Assembly: GCA_050633285.1 (NCBI GenBank)
Contig: JBOEGG010000003.1
Span: 1 to 64,000, forward strand
DNA: 64,000 nt
Direction: 5' to 3'
From: UBA1672 sp050633285
GTDB taxonomy: Bacteria; Pseudomonadota; Alphaproteobacteria; Micavibrionales; Micavibrionaceae
Shown: piece after piece, positions 1 through 9,775 of the stretch
How the letters are laid out: the number at the start of each line of letters is the position of its first letter
How positions within the stretch are numbered: the stretch's first letter is position 1
The notes under the pieces: model-generated
Told to the model about the DNA's origin: nothing
The model's database searches: none
What the model saw: the letters and a program-made list of their open reading frames with translations, nothing else
Position numbers and translations under genes: made by a program

Positions 1-163
1 TCTGTCTGGTATGCATTCACAAAAAGGCTGGAATAACCGAACGGCTGTTTAGAAGGAAGGGTGACTAAAGATGCGGCTAAAAATTTTGTGCCATCCTTTC
101 AGAAATGGGTGCAAACAGAAGTGTGTGGCAATAGTCACATGTTTTCTTATAAAGGACTGCACT

Positions 164-442
164 ATGAATGATATTTTAGATGGAAAGAGCATCAAAAAAA
201 ACTTTGAAGCACAAGTAACTGCCGCGTTGATGATACAGAGCAATGCACTAATACCATTTAAGCTGGCTGTAAGGTTGTGCGGCAGATCACGGCAAGAGAT
301 CAGTCGTCGTATAGAACGAGGTACATTCCCCAAACCGCGCAAGCTGTCACGCAGATCAAACTCAGTGCGTGTAGCATTCTATCTCAAAGAAATTCATGAA
401 TGGATCAACAGCCCGCATACATACCTGCAAAGCAATCACTAA
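164..442 (+). CDS. AlpA-like small DNA-binding regulator
   Basis: A 92-residue protein whose C-terminal two thirds resemble AlpA/excisionase-type winged helix-turn-helix proteins: a helical stretch with SRQEISRRIERGTFPKP, then a basic strand and a helix ending in EIHEWI. Proteins of this kind usually regulate phage or integrative-element genes. The reading frame is open upstream to an ATG at 71, but the ATG at 164 has AAAGGA seven bases ahead and is preferred. No integrase or phage gene is visible beside it, so it may be a remnant of an element lying left of the window or near the tRNA-Leu gene. The family assignment rests on pattern recognition only. Positions 443-575 show no gene. Confidence 0.6.
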   Translation: MNDILDGKSIKKNFEAQVTAALMIQSNALIPFKLAVRLCGRSRQEISRRIERGTFPKPRKLSRRSNSVRVAFYLKEIHEWINSPHTYLQSNH

Positions 443-575
443 AATTACCCACAGCAATTCAAAAACAGCACAAATGGTACTAAGTCATATATGTTTTAAG
501 TAGCCAGACTATTTCAATAGCATCCACCTATCTCTACCGAAATACACTAATCCACTGATATTACTGAAAGAAAAG

Positions 576-661
576 TGGTGCGGGTGAAGGGACTTGAACC
601 CCCACGCCCTATGGGCGCCAGAACCTAAATCTGGTGCGTCTACCAATTCCGCCACACCCGC
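576..661 (-). tRNA. tRNA-Leu (anticodon TAG)
   Basis: Read on the minus strand, the gene has acceptor arms GCGGGTG and CACCCGC, a D-arm with GGTAGACGC, an anticodon stem CCAGA/TCTGG around a loop with anticodon TAG, a long class II variable arm, TTCAAGT in the T-loop, and an encoded CCA end at 576-578. The long variable arm and anticodon identify leucine. Positions 662-880 upstream are AT-rich with no gene. Confidence 0.95.
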
Positions 662-880
662 ACGTTCTGTTTGTATCTAGCTCGCTTCCGAACTGATTGC
701 GCGTTTTTACCCTACTTTTTCATGAATGCCAAGTATTTCTTTTAAAGTTTTTCAATTTATCTCAATTTTATATTCAAAAGATATATTAACCTATTGTTTT
801 CCTGGCATAAACAGGACAAAAGACAATAAACTTTTGTTAAGTCTATATATTTAATCTAACAAATAAATGGAGGGGGAAAA

Positions 881-957
881 TGGGGCGATCGACGGGATTT
901 GAACCCGCGACGACTCGGATCACAACCGAGTGCTCTACCAACTGAGCTACGACCGCC
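881..957 (-). tRNA. tRNA-His (anticodon GTG), with encoded G-1 and CCA
   Basis: Minus-strand cloverleaf: acceptor GCGGTCG pairs with CGATCGC (one G-T pair), D-stem GCTC/GAGC, anticodon stem CTCGG/CCGAG with GTG in the loop, T-stem GCGGG/CCCGT, and encoded CCA at 881-883. Counting back from the D-stem leaves an extra G at position -1 (base 957) opposite C73 (base 884), the classical histidine identity pair. Confidence 0.95.
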
Positions 958-976
958 ACAAAAAGCGTGTAGATTG

Positions 977-1004
977 TCTATAATATTTTATAGAGGGAGG
1001 TCAA
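977..1004 (-). promoter_or_regulatory. Probable sigma-70 promoter of tRNA-His
   Basis: On the minus strand TTGACC (999-1004) and TATAGA (977-982) are separated by 16 bases, with the -10 box about 20 bases ahead of the mature tRNA-His 5' end. Box match and spacing are the only evidence. Confidence 0.45.
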
Positions 1005-1133
1005 GTTGATAATGAGAATCTGTGCAATTTTCTTTTGGTATGTACACAGATTAACGAAATCAGCTTGTCGATAAAATGCGCACATGCTAAAAATGCGCAC
1101 TAATACTATCCCATTTATGAAAAGGTTGTTTTC

Positions 1134-2564
1134 GTGAGCAAATATTCCATCTCCTTTAAATCCGCAGCAGAACTTATCAAATATATTGAAGAGCAAGATG
1201 TTCAGTTTATTGATTTTAGCTTCACAGATATACGCGGTAGATGGCATCACACAACCCAACATGCATCTAGTTTTAATAAAACACACATCAGTAAGGGAAT
1301 CGTTTTCGATACCTCATCAGTACCCGGTTGGCGTAAAATACATGAATCAGACATGATTTTAAAACCTGACATTAGTCGCAGTACATACGACCCATTTGCG
1401 GCACAAAAAACCATAAAGATTATATGTGACATAGTCGACCCACAAACAAATGCCCCTTATAATCGCGATCCACGCTCAATCGCGAAGGCGGCAGAGAAAT
1501 ACCTCGCCAAATCAGGTGTTGCAGATTCTGCATATATGGGACCGGAATTAGAGTTTTTTGTTTTTGATGATGCCAAAGTTAATATTGAAAGCAATCATGT
1601 TTCTTACCATCTGGATGGTGAGGAAGGCCCCTACAATAAGGGACGAAACTATCCGACTGGTAATATGGGACACAGAACAAACCCCAAGGATTCTTATTTT
1701 TCCGAAAGCCCACTTGATAACCTGTCTGACATACGCTCAGAAATGCTGACTGTTATTGAAACAATGGGTGTAAGCGTTGAAAAACACCATCATGAAGTGG
1801 CTCCTAGTCAATGTGAAGTTGGTATTAACTACGATTCCCTATTGCGCTCGGCGGATAATTTACAGCTTTGCAAGCATGCAGTGCGTAACGTTGCACACAG
1901 CTATGGTAAGAGTGCAACGTTCATGGCCAAACCCCTGAATAATGAAAGCGGTTCCGGTCTACATGTGCACCTATCACTATGGAAGTCTGGAAAACCCTTA
2001 TTTGGTGGTTCGGCATACGCAAACCTATCTGAGACAGCTCTTTACTTTGTTGGTGGTGTGCTGAAACATGCGCGCACCCTTAATGCTTTTGCTAACCCAA
2101 CAACAAATAGCTATAAAAGGCTCGTCTCAGGTTATGAGGCTCCGGTTTATATTGCGTATTCTGCATCTAACCGCTCTGCTGCTTGTCGTATTCCACACGT
2201 AAATAGTAACAAGGAAAGCCGTGTGGAGTTCCGCTTTCCTGATCCTACAGCAAACCCCTACTTGGCCTTTTCTGCATTACTTATGGCAGGCCTGGACGGT
2301 ATTGAGAATAAAATGCACCCGGGTGATGCAACGGATAAAGATCTCTATCAGATTTCAGGCAATGAAATCAGCAGTACATCCCACTTATGTTCATCACTAC
2401 AAGATGGCCTAAATGAACTGCAAAACAATCACGAATTTCTCCTAAAAGGTGATGTCTTCAATAAAGACTTTATTGATGCCTATATCGCATTGAAAACCGC
2501 AGAGGTCGAACGACTGAAAGAAGTCGTACACCCTATTGAAGTTGATATGTACTATTCATCTTAA
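1134..2564 (+). CDS. glnA: Type I glutamine synthetase
   Basis: Cytoplasmic ATP-dependent ligation of ammonia to glutamate. The 476-residue length is usual for GSI subunits. Visible landmarks are MGPELEFFVFD (metal-binding glutamates), HHHEVAPSQCE, GSGLHVHLSLW, NPTTNSYKRLV, NRSAACRIP and FRFPDPTANPY, in the family order. Near the C-terminus KDLYQIS matches the adenylylation-site tyrosine context of the GSI-beta class, so GlnE-type control is expected. The start is GTG with AAAGG eight bases upstream. In many alphaproteobacteria glnB precedes glnA; here the upstream neighbour is tRNA-His and glnA stands alone. It converges with the secreted-protein gene on its right. Confidence 0.95.
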   Translation: MSKYSISFKSAAELIKYIEEQDVQFIDFSFTDIRGRWHHTTQHASSFNKTHISKGIVFDTSSVPGWRKIHESDMILKPDISRSTYDPFAAQKTIKIICDIVDPQTNAPYNRDPRSIAKAAEKYLAKSGVADSAYMGPELEFFVFDDAKVNIESNHVSYHLDGEEGPYNKGRNYPTGNMGHRTNPKDSYFSESPLDNLSDIRSEMLTVIETMGVSVEKHHHEVAPSQCEVGINYDSLLRSADNLQLCKHAVRNVAHSYGKSATFMAKPLNNESGSGLHVHLSLWKSGKPLFGGSAYANLSETALYFVGGVLKHARTLNAFANPTTNSYKRLVSGYEAPVYIAYSASNRSAACRIPHVNSNKESRVEFRFPDPTANPYLAFSALLMAGLDGIENKMHPGDATDKDLYQISGNEISSTSHLCSSLQDGLNELQNNHEFLLKGDVFNKDFIDAYIALKTAEVERLKEVVHPIEVDMYYSS

Positions 2565-2578
2565 ATAAAGAATAACAA

Positions 2579-3787
2579 TTAGTTTCTATCTAAGAATGCA
2601 CCTGCCAATGGGGTAAAGCTTTTTACCATGACTTTGTAGTTTTGTGTATTCTCTGCCCATGTTGCAAAACTATCATTTCTTGATGGCGTTAAAAGCATCA
2701 AGAAATAATAATAGTTTCCACTCACCATTACAGTAAACCACAATTCGTATTCACTCAATTTACTAGAGCTATCCACCCCTTTGTAAACTTCGGTAATGGC
2801 AAAATCAATTTCATCTTTATATTGAAAAACGTATTCTTCCTCAATTTTCTCAGATATTAAAATACCACTGCTTTCAATATGTTCTTTATAATCTGCAATT
2901 TCGTCAATTAAAGAATTTTGGACTGCAGATGAAATTAGAGAGACATCCATCTTCCCTTGCGTAGAAGATGATATGGTTGCCTGGCCTAATCCTTTTTTCT
3001 TTTCCCCTGTATTAATGATGGATGCATTCATTCTATCAACAGATCTAAGTGGCTTCGCAATAACCTTCCAATGTGGTGGATATGAGATTTCTGCAACATC
3101 AAGAAATCTGTATATTTGCGTTTCCATTTCAGGGCGATCAACCTTATTCAAGAGCTTAAAACTATCAATAACCCCTTCCTGCATAACAGCTCTTTCCTGT
3201 ATGTAGTGTATAGGTACAAAATATTTTACCATTATAACTTTAGAGCCATTAATAGAAACACGTGTTCGAAGATAGTACGAATAATCTTCTTCCATAACGA
3301 TCATTAAACTTTCAACAGAACCGTCATCGCGTGTTACAAACCCTTCTGTTGTATATCCACTTTCAAGAATATATCTGAGATACCATTGCTCTGTTGTTAA
3401 ATTACTATCAATATTCAAGGCAGAAATTTCGATACGACTACGACCGGAAATTGTTGGCTTACCGTAATACTTACTTAGCTCTAAAAACAATTTATCACTC
3501 AATAAAAAGTTACTAGAACTTTCATCATCTCCAATTTTCCATTCTTTAGGGATACGCATAGAATATTCAAGCACCCTTTGACCATAAGGTTTCTTATTTA
3601 CACTCTGAGTACTCCCCTCAAAGTCTTCTTTTGATATATCCGGTAGGTCCGGCAGAGGTTTTTTGAACCTGCTAAAAATATCCTGCGTAGTATCTTGCGC
3701 GAAGGATGGCTTTTCTATGCCTGTAATAAGCATAAATGTTAACAATACAACGTAAATAAATGTCTTTCTCTGTAACTTAATAGCCAA
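2579..3787 (-). CDS. Hypothetical exported protein
   Basis: A protein of about 402 residues beginning with a clear Sec signal (basic KLQRK, a long hydrophobic core, then PSFAQ as cleavage region). The mature part has no domain I recognise. It contains two similar stretches, EYSMRIPKEWKIG and EISYPPHWKVIAK, suggesting two copies of a fold that handles a wall or membrane ligand. I chose a TTG start at 3787 because AAGGG lies seven bases upstream and the signal peptide then begins at residue 1. The frame is open to an ATG at 3886, which has no ribosome-binding site and would bury the signal peptide. It is divergent from the methyltransferase gene. Confidence 0.6.
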   Translation of the reverse strand: MAIKLQRKTFIYVVLLTFMLITGIEKPSFAQDTTQDIFSRFKKPLPDLPDISKEDFEGSTQSVNKKPYGQRVLEYSMRIPKEWKIGDDESSSNFLLSDKLFLELSKYYGKPTISGRSRIEISALNIDSNLTTEQWYLRYILESGYTTEGFVTRDDGSVESLMIVMEEDYSYYLRTRVSINGSKVIMVKYFVPIHYIQERAVMQEGVIDSFKLLNKVDRPEMETQIYRFLDVAEISYPPHWKVIAKPLRSVDRMNASIINTGEKKKGLGQATISSSTQGKMDVSLISSAVQNSLIDEIADYKEHIESSGILISEKIEEEYVFQYKDEIDFAITEVYKGVDSSSKLSEYELWFTVMVSGNYYYFLMLLTPSRNDSFATWAENTQNYKVMVKSFTPLAGAFLDRN

Positions 3788-4039
3788 GATTGCGCCCTTG
3801 TTCGTTGTATGAAGATCACCACACAAAGCAGTGACTTTTCTATTGCGATAGCTATTATTGTAAACTGTGTTGTATAAGACAGACAAGCTTTGTTTACGGC
3901 TAATTATAAATTACAAAGATAAACTTTAATAAACATGCTTTATTTTGCGGATAGAAACCTTTTCTTTTCCTGCGGAATAGACTTGCGCTTTAGACATTTA
4001 TAATTCTTAATCACATGATTATTTATATCATATACTTAA

Positions 4040-5509
4040 ATGACCTTATCGCCTGATACTATGCAACACAGACCAAGTAAAAAGACCAATACCAAACAAC
4101 AAAGTGCCAAAGATTACGCAAAACTTGGGAACCAAGCATATCGAGCGGGTAATCTACTACATGCATTGGAATATTACGCACACAGTGTTTCAAAAGAACC
4201 TGATAATCAAGGTTATAAGCTTCGCTTAGCCCATTTATTGAAAGATGTGCATTTTACAAGCTTCAATCCGAAATTTAAAACACTGATTTTGCGATGTTTG
4301 CAAACAGATGGCATTGATCATCAAAGCCTTGCAACACCATGGCTTTCACTTTTTTCCTGTGACAATAATTATGACATCTTGCATAAGCTGATGCAGGGTG
4401 AGGATGTGAAGCAGGACAAAAAAATATTGTCATGTCTTAAAGACCCCTATTTTACGCAAGGAATAGCATGTTTGAGCGTTTACGATGTCACTTTTGAAAG
4501 TATGCTGCACTATTTAGGCCATGACCTTGTGGAAAGATTAACGCTACCGAAGGCTTTTAAACAAGCATTCGATGCATATTGTGAGCGCAGCGAATATATA
4601 TTTTGTGCTGGCGTTCCTACGGATACGAGGTATCCAACAGATAAAACAATTCCTACTCTTGGCATTGTATCGGATACTGTGTCAGAGAATGTACGATCAC
4701 ATTATGAGCAGAACCCCTACCCGCGTTGGACATCTATTAACATACAAACAGCCAGCCGTGAGGATGCCGCAAAAAACCATAAGCACCTCATCGCAGGGTG
4801 TGGGACGGGAAACGGAGCGTGTGCAACGGCGTTGAAGTACCCTAACGCACAAATTACAGCAATAGATTTAAGCTTAAGCAGTTTAACCTATGCGAAGAGT
4901 AAAGCGCACGAGTTAGGTCTCGACAATATTTCCTTTCTTCACGGCGATATTCTTAACCTCTCAGATTTAAAGGGAACATATGATGTTATTGAATGCTCCG
5001 GCGTTTTGCACCATATGGATGATCCCGCGCATGGATGGCGATGTTTAATAAACAAGCTTGCCGATAATGGGAAGATGCATATCGGATTATATAGTGAACT
5101 TGGCAGGTCTGATGTTATTGCCGTTAAAACGTTAATTGAAGAGCACAAATATGAACCGACGCATGCGGGCATCACTTCGGCGCGAAACAGAATCATCGCC
5201 CTACCTGATAGCCACCCGGCGAAAGCAGTATTAACGCGCCGTGATTTTTACAGCACATCAAGTTGCCGTGACCTGATATTCCATCAACATGAATATAGAT
5301 ACACGATACAACAACTACAAAAAATGTTAGATGAGCTTAATCTGGTATTTGGTGGGTTTGACCTTCACACTCCTGCTACAGCCAAGCGTTATCTAGCTCA
5401 ATACCCTGACGACCCGAAGATGCTAAACCTTAAGAATTGGCATTTATTTGAGATAGAGAACTCCGATATTTTCCGTGGCATGTATCAATTTTGGTGTCAT
5501 GTAAAATAA
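4040..5509 (+). CDS. TPR-containing class I SAM-dependent methyltransferase
   Basis: 489 residues. The N-terminus (about residues 20-75) looks like a TPR pair (AKLGNQAYRAGNLLHALEYY, then a second helix pair). The central part has the Rossmann methyltransferase signatures: HLIAGCGTGNGACAT (SAM-binding glycine loop, motif I), ITAIDLSLSSLTYAK (acidic residue binding ribose), FLHGDILNL (motif II) and YDVIECSGVLHHMDDP (motif IV). The C-terminal domain is unassigned. Such TPR-methyltransferase fusions occur in many alphaproteobacteria, but the methylated substrate is unknown. It ends ten bases before the convergent purU stop codon. Confidence 0.8.
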   Translation: MTLSPDTMQHRPSKKTNTKQQSAKDYAKLGNQAYRAGNLLHALEYYAHSVSKEPDNQGYKLRLAHLLKDVHFTSFNPKFKTLILRCLQTDGIDHQSLATPWLSLFSCDNNYDILHKLMQGEDVKQDKKILSCLKDPYFTQGIACLSVYDVTFESMLHYLGHDLVERLTLPKAFKQAFDAYCERSEYIFCAGVPTDTRYPTDKTIPTLGIVSDTVSENVRSHYEQNPYPRWTSINIQTASREDAAKNHKHLIAGCGTGNGACATALKYPNAQITAIDLSLSSLTYAKSKAHELGLDNISFLHGDILNLSDLKGTYDVIECSGVLHHMDDPAHGWRCLINKLADNGKMHIGLYSELGRSDVIAVKTLIEEHKYEPTHAGITSARNRIIALPDSHPAKAVLTRRDFYSTSSCRDLIFHQHEYRYTIQQLQKMLDELNLVFGGFDLHTPATAKRYLAQYPDDPKMLNLKNWHLFEIENSDIFRGMYQFWCHVK

Positions 5510-5519
5510 CACCCTTACA

Positions 5520-6368
5520 TCACAGGATAATTGTACGCATCCCTTGGAGGAATATTCTACGCTCAGCATAATAAGATAGTGCACGTGCAAGAACACGAGC
5601 CTCTATATCACGCCCCATAACCTGTAACTTATCCGGTGTCATTTTATGGGTGATACGCACAGTTTCCTGCTCAACAATCGGTCCTTCATCTAATTCAGCC
5701 GTTGCGAAGTGCGCCGTTGCACCAATAATTTTAACGCCGCGTTCCCATGCTTGATGGTATGGCTTTGCACCTTTAAACCCCGGTAAAAAAGAGTGGTGAA
5801 TATTTATAATGCGCCCCTCATGTTTTGAGCAGAAATTATCGCTTAATACCTGCATATAACGCGCCATAACAATCAGCTCACTGCCTGTTTCCTCAACAAG
5901 ATCAGACATGCGATCTTCTTGCTCCACCTTTGTATCCGTGGTTATGGGGAGATATTCGAAACGATAACCGCGAGCCTCGACCTGTGCGCGGCATTTTTCA
6001 TGGTTTGAAACAACCGCGGTGATTTCAAGTGGCAGGTGATTTGTGCGTACGCGATAGAGGATATCTTCTAAACAATGGTCTGCTTTTGACACCATCAGAA
6101 CAGTTTTAACCTTTTCCTGAACCGAGTGTACAGACCAATCCATATCGAATTCTTGACCGATTTGGCTGAACCCTTTTTTAAACTTTTCTAACGCATTTTC
6201 AATTGCCATATCATTAAATACAACGCGCATGAAAAAACGGGATGACAAGTGGTCATTGAATTGCGCCGCGTCTTCAATATTAAACCCGCATTCAAACAAG
6301 TAACCTGATACAGTTGCAACAAGACCAGGTTTATCAGGGGATGCGACACGTAGGATATATGTACTCAT
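5520..6368 (-). CDS. purU: Formyltetrahydrofolate deformylase
   Basis: Hydrolyses 10-formyl-THF to formate and THF. An ACT domain occupies residues 1-80 (ILRVASPDKPGLVATVSGYL), followed by a formyltransferase/hydrolase fold. The catalytic Asn and His are seen in NIHHSFLPGFKGAKPY and the catalytic Asp in ELDEGPIVEQ. Length (282) is standard. It lies 11 bases downstream of purT on the same strand, so the two are probably one operon: PurU releases the formate that PurT consumes in the third step of purine synthesis. Confidence 0.95.
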   Translation of the reverse strand: MSTYILRVASPDKPGLVATVSGYLFECGFNIEDAAQFNDHLSSRFFMRVVFNDMAIENALEKFKKGFSQIGQEFDMDWSVHSVQEKVKTVLMVSKADHCLEDILYRVRTNHLPLEITAVVSNHEKCRAQVEARGYRFEYLPITTDTKVEQEDRMSDLVEETGSELIVMARYMQVLSDNFCSKHEGRIINIHHSFLPGFKGAKPYHQAWERGVKIIGATAHFATAELDEGPIVEQETVRITHKMTPDKLQVMGRDIEARVLARALSYYAERRIFLQGMRTIIL

Positions 6369-6379
6369 ATTTAATCTTC

Positions 6380-7561
6380 TTATAATTTGATTTTAACTTT
6401 ATCAGCAACGCACAGAGCATTTTCTTTTGCTTCTTTTACAGTTTTACTCCGTGCTAGTGCAACGCCCATACGGCGTTCTCCTGCGACTTCAGGCTTTCCG
6501 AATAGTCGAATATCTGTATTTTCCTGTGACAAAGCGTCGGCAAGGTTACTAAAGCTAACCTTCGTCGATGTACCGGAAACAAGGATTACGGCAGAGGCCG
6601 ATGGACCGTGGAAATGTATATGTGGGATAGGAAGCCCCAAAAATGCGCGTGCATGTAAGGCAAACTCTGATAGGTCTTGTGAAATCATAGTCACCATACC
6701 CGTATCATGCGGACGTGGGGAAACCTCACTAAAATACACATCATCCCCTTTGATAAACAGCTCAACCCCGAACAAGCCACGCCCGCCAAGAGCAGTTGTT
6801 ACTTTTTCTGCCATTTCTTGTGATTTTTTCAATGCAGCATCAGACATTGCCTGTGGTTGCCATGATTCCTGATAGTCACCGCCCTCTTGCCTGTGGCCAA
6901 TCGGCAAACAGAATGCTGTGCCATCTTTATGGCGGATCGTAAGGAGGGTAATCTCATAATCAAAATCAACAAAACCTTCAACAATAACGCGGCCACGTCC
7001 CGTGCGCCCGCCCTCCTGCGCGTAATTCCATGAGTGTCCATGATCGTTGGCAGATTTAACAACACTTTGCCCCTTGCCAGAAGAACTCATAATTGGTTTT
7101 ACAACACATGGGTATCCGATGTTTTGTATTGCGGAATCAAACTCTGCGCGGGTGTCACAGAATTTATATGGTGAAGTCGGCAGAGATAGCTCCTCTGCTG
7201 CCAAACGACGGATGCCCTCACGGTTCATTGTTAATTGTGTTGCGCGCGCAGTGGGTACAATGTTGAACCCTTCTGTTTCTAACTGCACAAGCATGTCTGT
7301 GGCAATTGCTTCGACCTCGGGCACGATATAATCAGGTTTTTCTTTTTCAATTACATTACGTAGAGCATCACCATCCAACATAGATAACACATATGAACGA
7401 TCAGCAACCTGCATAGCCGGGGCATTTTCATAAGCATCTAATGCGATGACTTCGACGCCGAGGCGTTGTAGCTCGATAACAACTTCTTTACCAAGTTCGC
7501 CTGAACCGCAAAGCATTACTTTTGTTTGTGTCTGTGAAAAAGGTGTGCCTATTTGTGTCAT
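6380..7561 (-). CDS. purT: Formate-dependent GAR transformylase (PurT)
   Basis: ATP-grasp enzyme that joins formate to glycinamide ribonucleotide. The N-terminal preATP-grasp region starts VMLCGSGELGKEVVIELQRLG. The ATP-binding region has CVVKPIMSSSGKGQS and EGFVDFDYEITLLT, and the metal/phosphate region has GLFGVELFIKGDDVYFSEVSPRPHDTG. 393 residues matches the family. It is first in a two-gene unit with purU. A folate-dependent PurN is not in the window, so whether this is the only route to FGAR cannot be judged. Confidence 0.95.
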   Translation of the reverse strand: MTQIGTPFSQTQTKVMLCGSGELGKEVVIELQRLGVEVIALDAYENAPAMQVADRSYVLSMLDGDALRNVIEKEKPDYIVPEVEAIATDMLVQLETEGFNIVPTARATQLTMNREGIRRLAAEELSLPTSPYKFCDTRAEFDSAIQNIGYPCVVKPIMSSSGKGQSVVKSANDHGHSWNYAQEGGRTGRGRVIVEGFVDFDYEITLLTIRHKDGTAFCLPIGHRQEGGDYQESWQPQAMSDAALKKSQEMAEKVTTALGGRGLFGVELFIKGDDVYFSEVSPRPHDTGMVTMISQDLSEFALHARAFLGLPIPHIHFHGPSASAVILVSGTSTKVSFSNLADALSQENTDIRLFGKPEVAGERRMGVALARSKTVKEAKENALCVADKVKIKL

Positions 7562-7746
7562 TGATCCGACGTCCTTTTAATTTTCTAATTCTAAAATGTT
7601 ACGGATCATAGCGAACTCTGAGGCGAATTCAAATAGGGATATCACCAAAAATGCATGAAATAAATATTGATTCAAGTCGTGCATAACGTTAAGGAATAAG
7701 GGCTTTTCAGTTTATTTCTCTTAATAAAAGGGTTAACATCACTCTC

Positions 7747-9741
7747 ATGTCATCTTATTCCGCATCAGATATTGAAGTTCTTGAAGGCCTTGAACCTGTT
7801 CGTAAACGTCCCGGTATGTATATCGGCGGTACGGATGAGCGCGCCTATCATCACCTTGTCGGAGAAATCCTTGACAACTCTATGGATGAGGCCGTTGCAG
7901 GACATGCGGACTGGATCGAGTTTTCGTTGGATGTTGGCAACATTATCACTATTCGTGATAATGGACGTGGAATTCCTGTTGGTGAACACCCTAAGTTCCC
8001 CGGAAAATCGGCGTTAGAAGTTATCATGACGACCCTGCACTCCGGTGGTAAATTCACGAATAAAGCATATGAGACTTCCGGTGGTTTGCACGGAGTTGGT
8101 ATGTCTGTTGTTAACGCATTATCCGATGACACATGGGTTGAAGTTGCACGTGATAAGACACTGTTTAAGCAGAGTTATTCAAAAGGTAAAGCGACCTCTA
8201 GATTAGAAAATTTAGGCACGGTGCACAACCGCCGTGGTACAACTGTTTGTTTTCATCCCGACCCTGAAATTTTCGGTACGAAAATTGGCTTTAAACCTGC
8301 GTGGTTGTTCCAAATGTTACGCTCTAAGGCGTATTTATTCTCAGGTGTTGAAATTAGATGGAAATGCGCACCTGAGCTCATTAAACCTGAGAGCAATGTT
8401 ACGCCTGAGGCGACATTCAAATTCCCGAATGGCTTACTTGATTATCTTGAGACATCCCTTAAAGGACGTACAACTATTACCGAGAACGCATTTAACGGTA
8501 CGGTGAAGTTACCTGATGATGCCGGACGTGTTGAATTTGCCATTCATTGGCCGGAGCATGGTGAAGGGTTTATTCACTCTTATTGTAATACTGTTCCAAC
8601 ACCTCTGGGCGGCACACATGAAAGTGGCCTTAGAACTGCCCTATCAAAGGGATTACGCGCTTACGGTGATATGACAGGGCAGAAAAAGGCATCTATTATT
8701 ACGACAGAAGATGTTATGTCAGGCGGAGCGATTTTACTCTCCGTCTTTGTTAAAGAGCCACAGTTTCAGGGGCAGACCAAAGAAAAACTTGTGAGTAATG
8801 ATGTTACGAAATGGGTTGATACGGCGATTAAAGACCACTTTGATTTATGGCTATCAAAAGACCCTGCATCCAGCACAAAGCTCTTAAACTCAATCATTGA
8901 GAAGGCAGAAGAGCGCCTGCGCAAAAAAGATGATCGTGCCATGGCACGTAAAAGCGCAACACGTAAACTACGCTTACCCGGTAAACTTGCAGATTGTAGC
9001 CGCACAGATGCAAATGACACCGAATTATTCATTGTTGAGGGAGACAGTGCGGGTGGATCGGCAAAACAGGGGCGTAACCGAGAGACGCAAGCTATTCTAC
9101 CTCTACGTGGTAAAATTTTAAATGTCGTGAGTGCCTCCAGAGATAAAATTCGGGCTAATCAGGAAATTCAGGACCTGCTACAAGCAATCGGTTGTGGCGC
9201 GGGTAAGGATTTTAATCTGAATAACCTGCGCTATGAACGCATCATTATTATGACGGATGCGGATGTTGATGGCGCACACATTGCATCCCTTCTTATCACG
9301 ATGTTCTACACGCAGATGCGTCCACTCATAGAAGAAGGACATTTATATCTTGCACAGCCACCGCTATATCGTTTGGTCAGTGGTACGTTAAGTGCGTATG
9401 CACGAGATGATGAGCATAAAGATGAGCTGATGAAGACAATGTTCAAAGGTAAATCTAAAGTCGATGTAAGCCGCTTTAAGGGACTTGGTGAAATGCCTGC
9501 AAAGCAGCTTAAAGAGACAACAATGAATCCAGACACACGTACATTATTGCGTGTTGTTATCCCTGATGCTATGGCTGCTCTTGGTATTAATGCAGAGGAT
9601 ATTGAAGCAGATGAAGCGCCAAGTATTACCCCAAGTGATGAAATTGATGATTTGGTAAAGCGCCTTATGGGGAAAGATGCAGAGGCGCGTTATCACTTTA
9701 TTCAGGACAATGCCCAGTTTGTCGAAGATATCGACGTTTAG
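7747..9741 (+). CDS. parE: DNA topoisomerase IV subunit B
   Basis: ATPase subunit of the decatenating type II topoisomerase. The GHKL ATPase begins with VLEGLEPVRKRPGMYIG; the ATP-binding Asn and Asp region is EILDNSMDEA and the glycine loops are IRDNGRGIP and GGLHGVGMSVV. The TOPRIM domain has FIVEGDSAGGSAKQGRNRETQAILP-type residues and DADVDGAHI. Length 664 and the absence of the long GyrB insertion favour ParE over GyrB. A YdbH-like gene follows after 34 bases on the same strand. Confidence 0.92.
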   Translation: MSSYSASDIEVLEGLEPVRKRPGMYIGGTDERAYHHLVGEILDNSMDEAVAGHADWIEFSLDVGNIITIRDNGRGIPVGEHPKFPGKSALEVIMTTLHSGGKFTNKAYETSGGLHGVGMSVVNALSDDTWVEVARDKTLFKQSYSKGKATSRLENLGTVHNRRGTTVCFHPDPEIFGTKIGFKPAWLFQMLRSKAYLFSGVEIRWKCAPELIKPESNVTPEATFKFPNGLLDYLETSLKGRTTITENAFNGTVKLPDDAGRVEFAIHWPEHGEGFIHSYCNTVPTPLGGTHESGLRTALSKGLRAYGDMTGQKKASIITTEDVMSGGAILLSVFVKEPQFQGQTKEKLVSNDVTKWVDTAIKDHFDLWLSKDPASSTKLLNSIIEKAEERLRKKDDRAMARKSATRKLRLPGKLADCSRTDANDTELFIVEGDSAGGSAKQGRNRETQAILPLRGKILNVVSASRDKIRANQEIQDLLQAIGCGAGKDFNLNNLRYERIIIMTDADVDGAHIASLLITMFYTQMRPLIEEGHLYLAQPPLYRLVSGTLSAYARDDEHKDELMKTMFKGKSKVDVSRFKGLGEMPAKQLKETTMNPDTRTLLRVVIPDAMAALGINAEDIEADEAPSITPSDEIDDLVKRLMGKDAEARYHFIQDNAQFVEDIDV

Positions 9742-9775
9742 ACTTTTTAAGTACCACTTCGTTTTGTAGAGCACT

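Noticed and set aside
978..1286. A minus-strand frame overlapping the glnA start
   Set aside because: It runs antisense to the conserved glnA N-terminus and over the tRNA-His promoter; composition is that of a shadow frame.
7747..9741. GyrB instead of ParE
   Set aside because: Length, lack of the long C-terminal insertion and the sequence around the TOPRIM domain favour ParE; a second type II subunit elsewhere would settle it.
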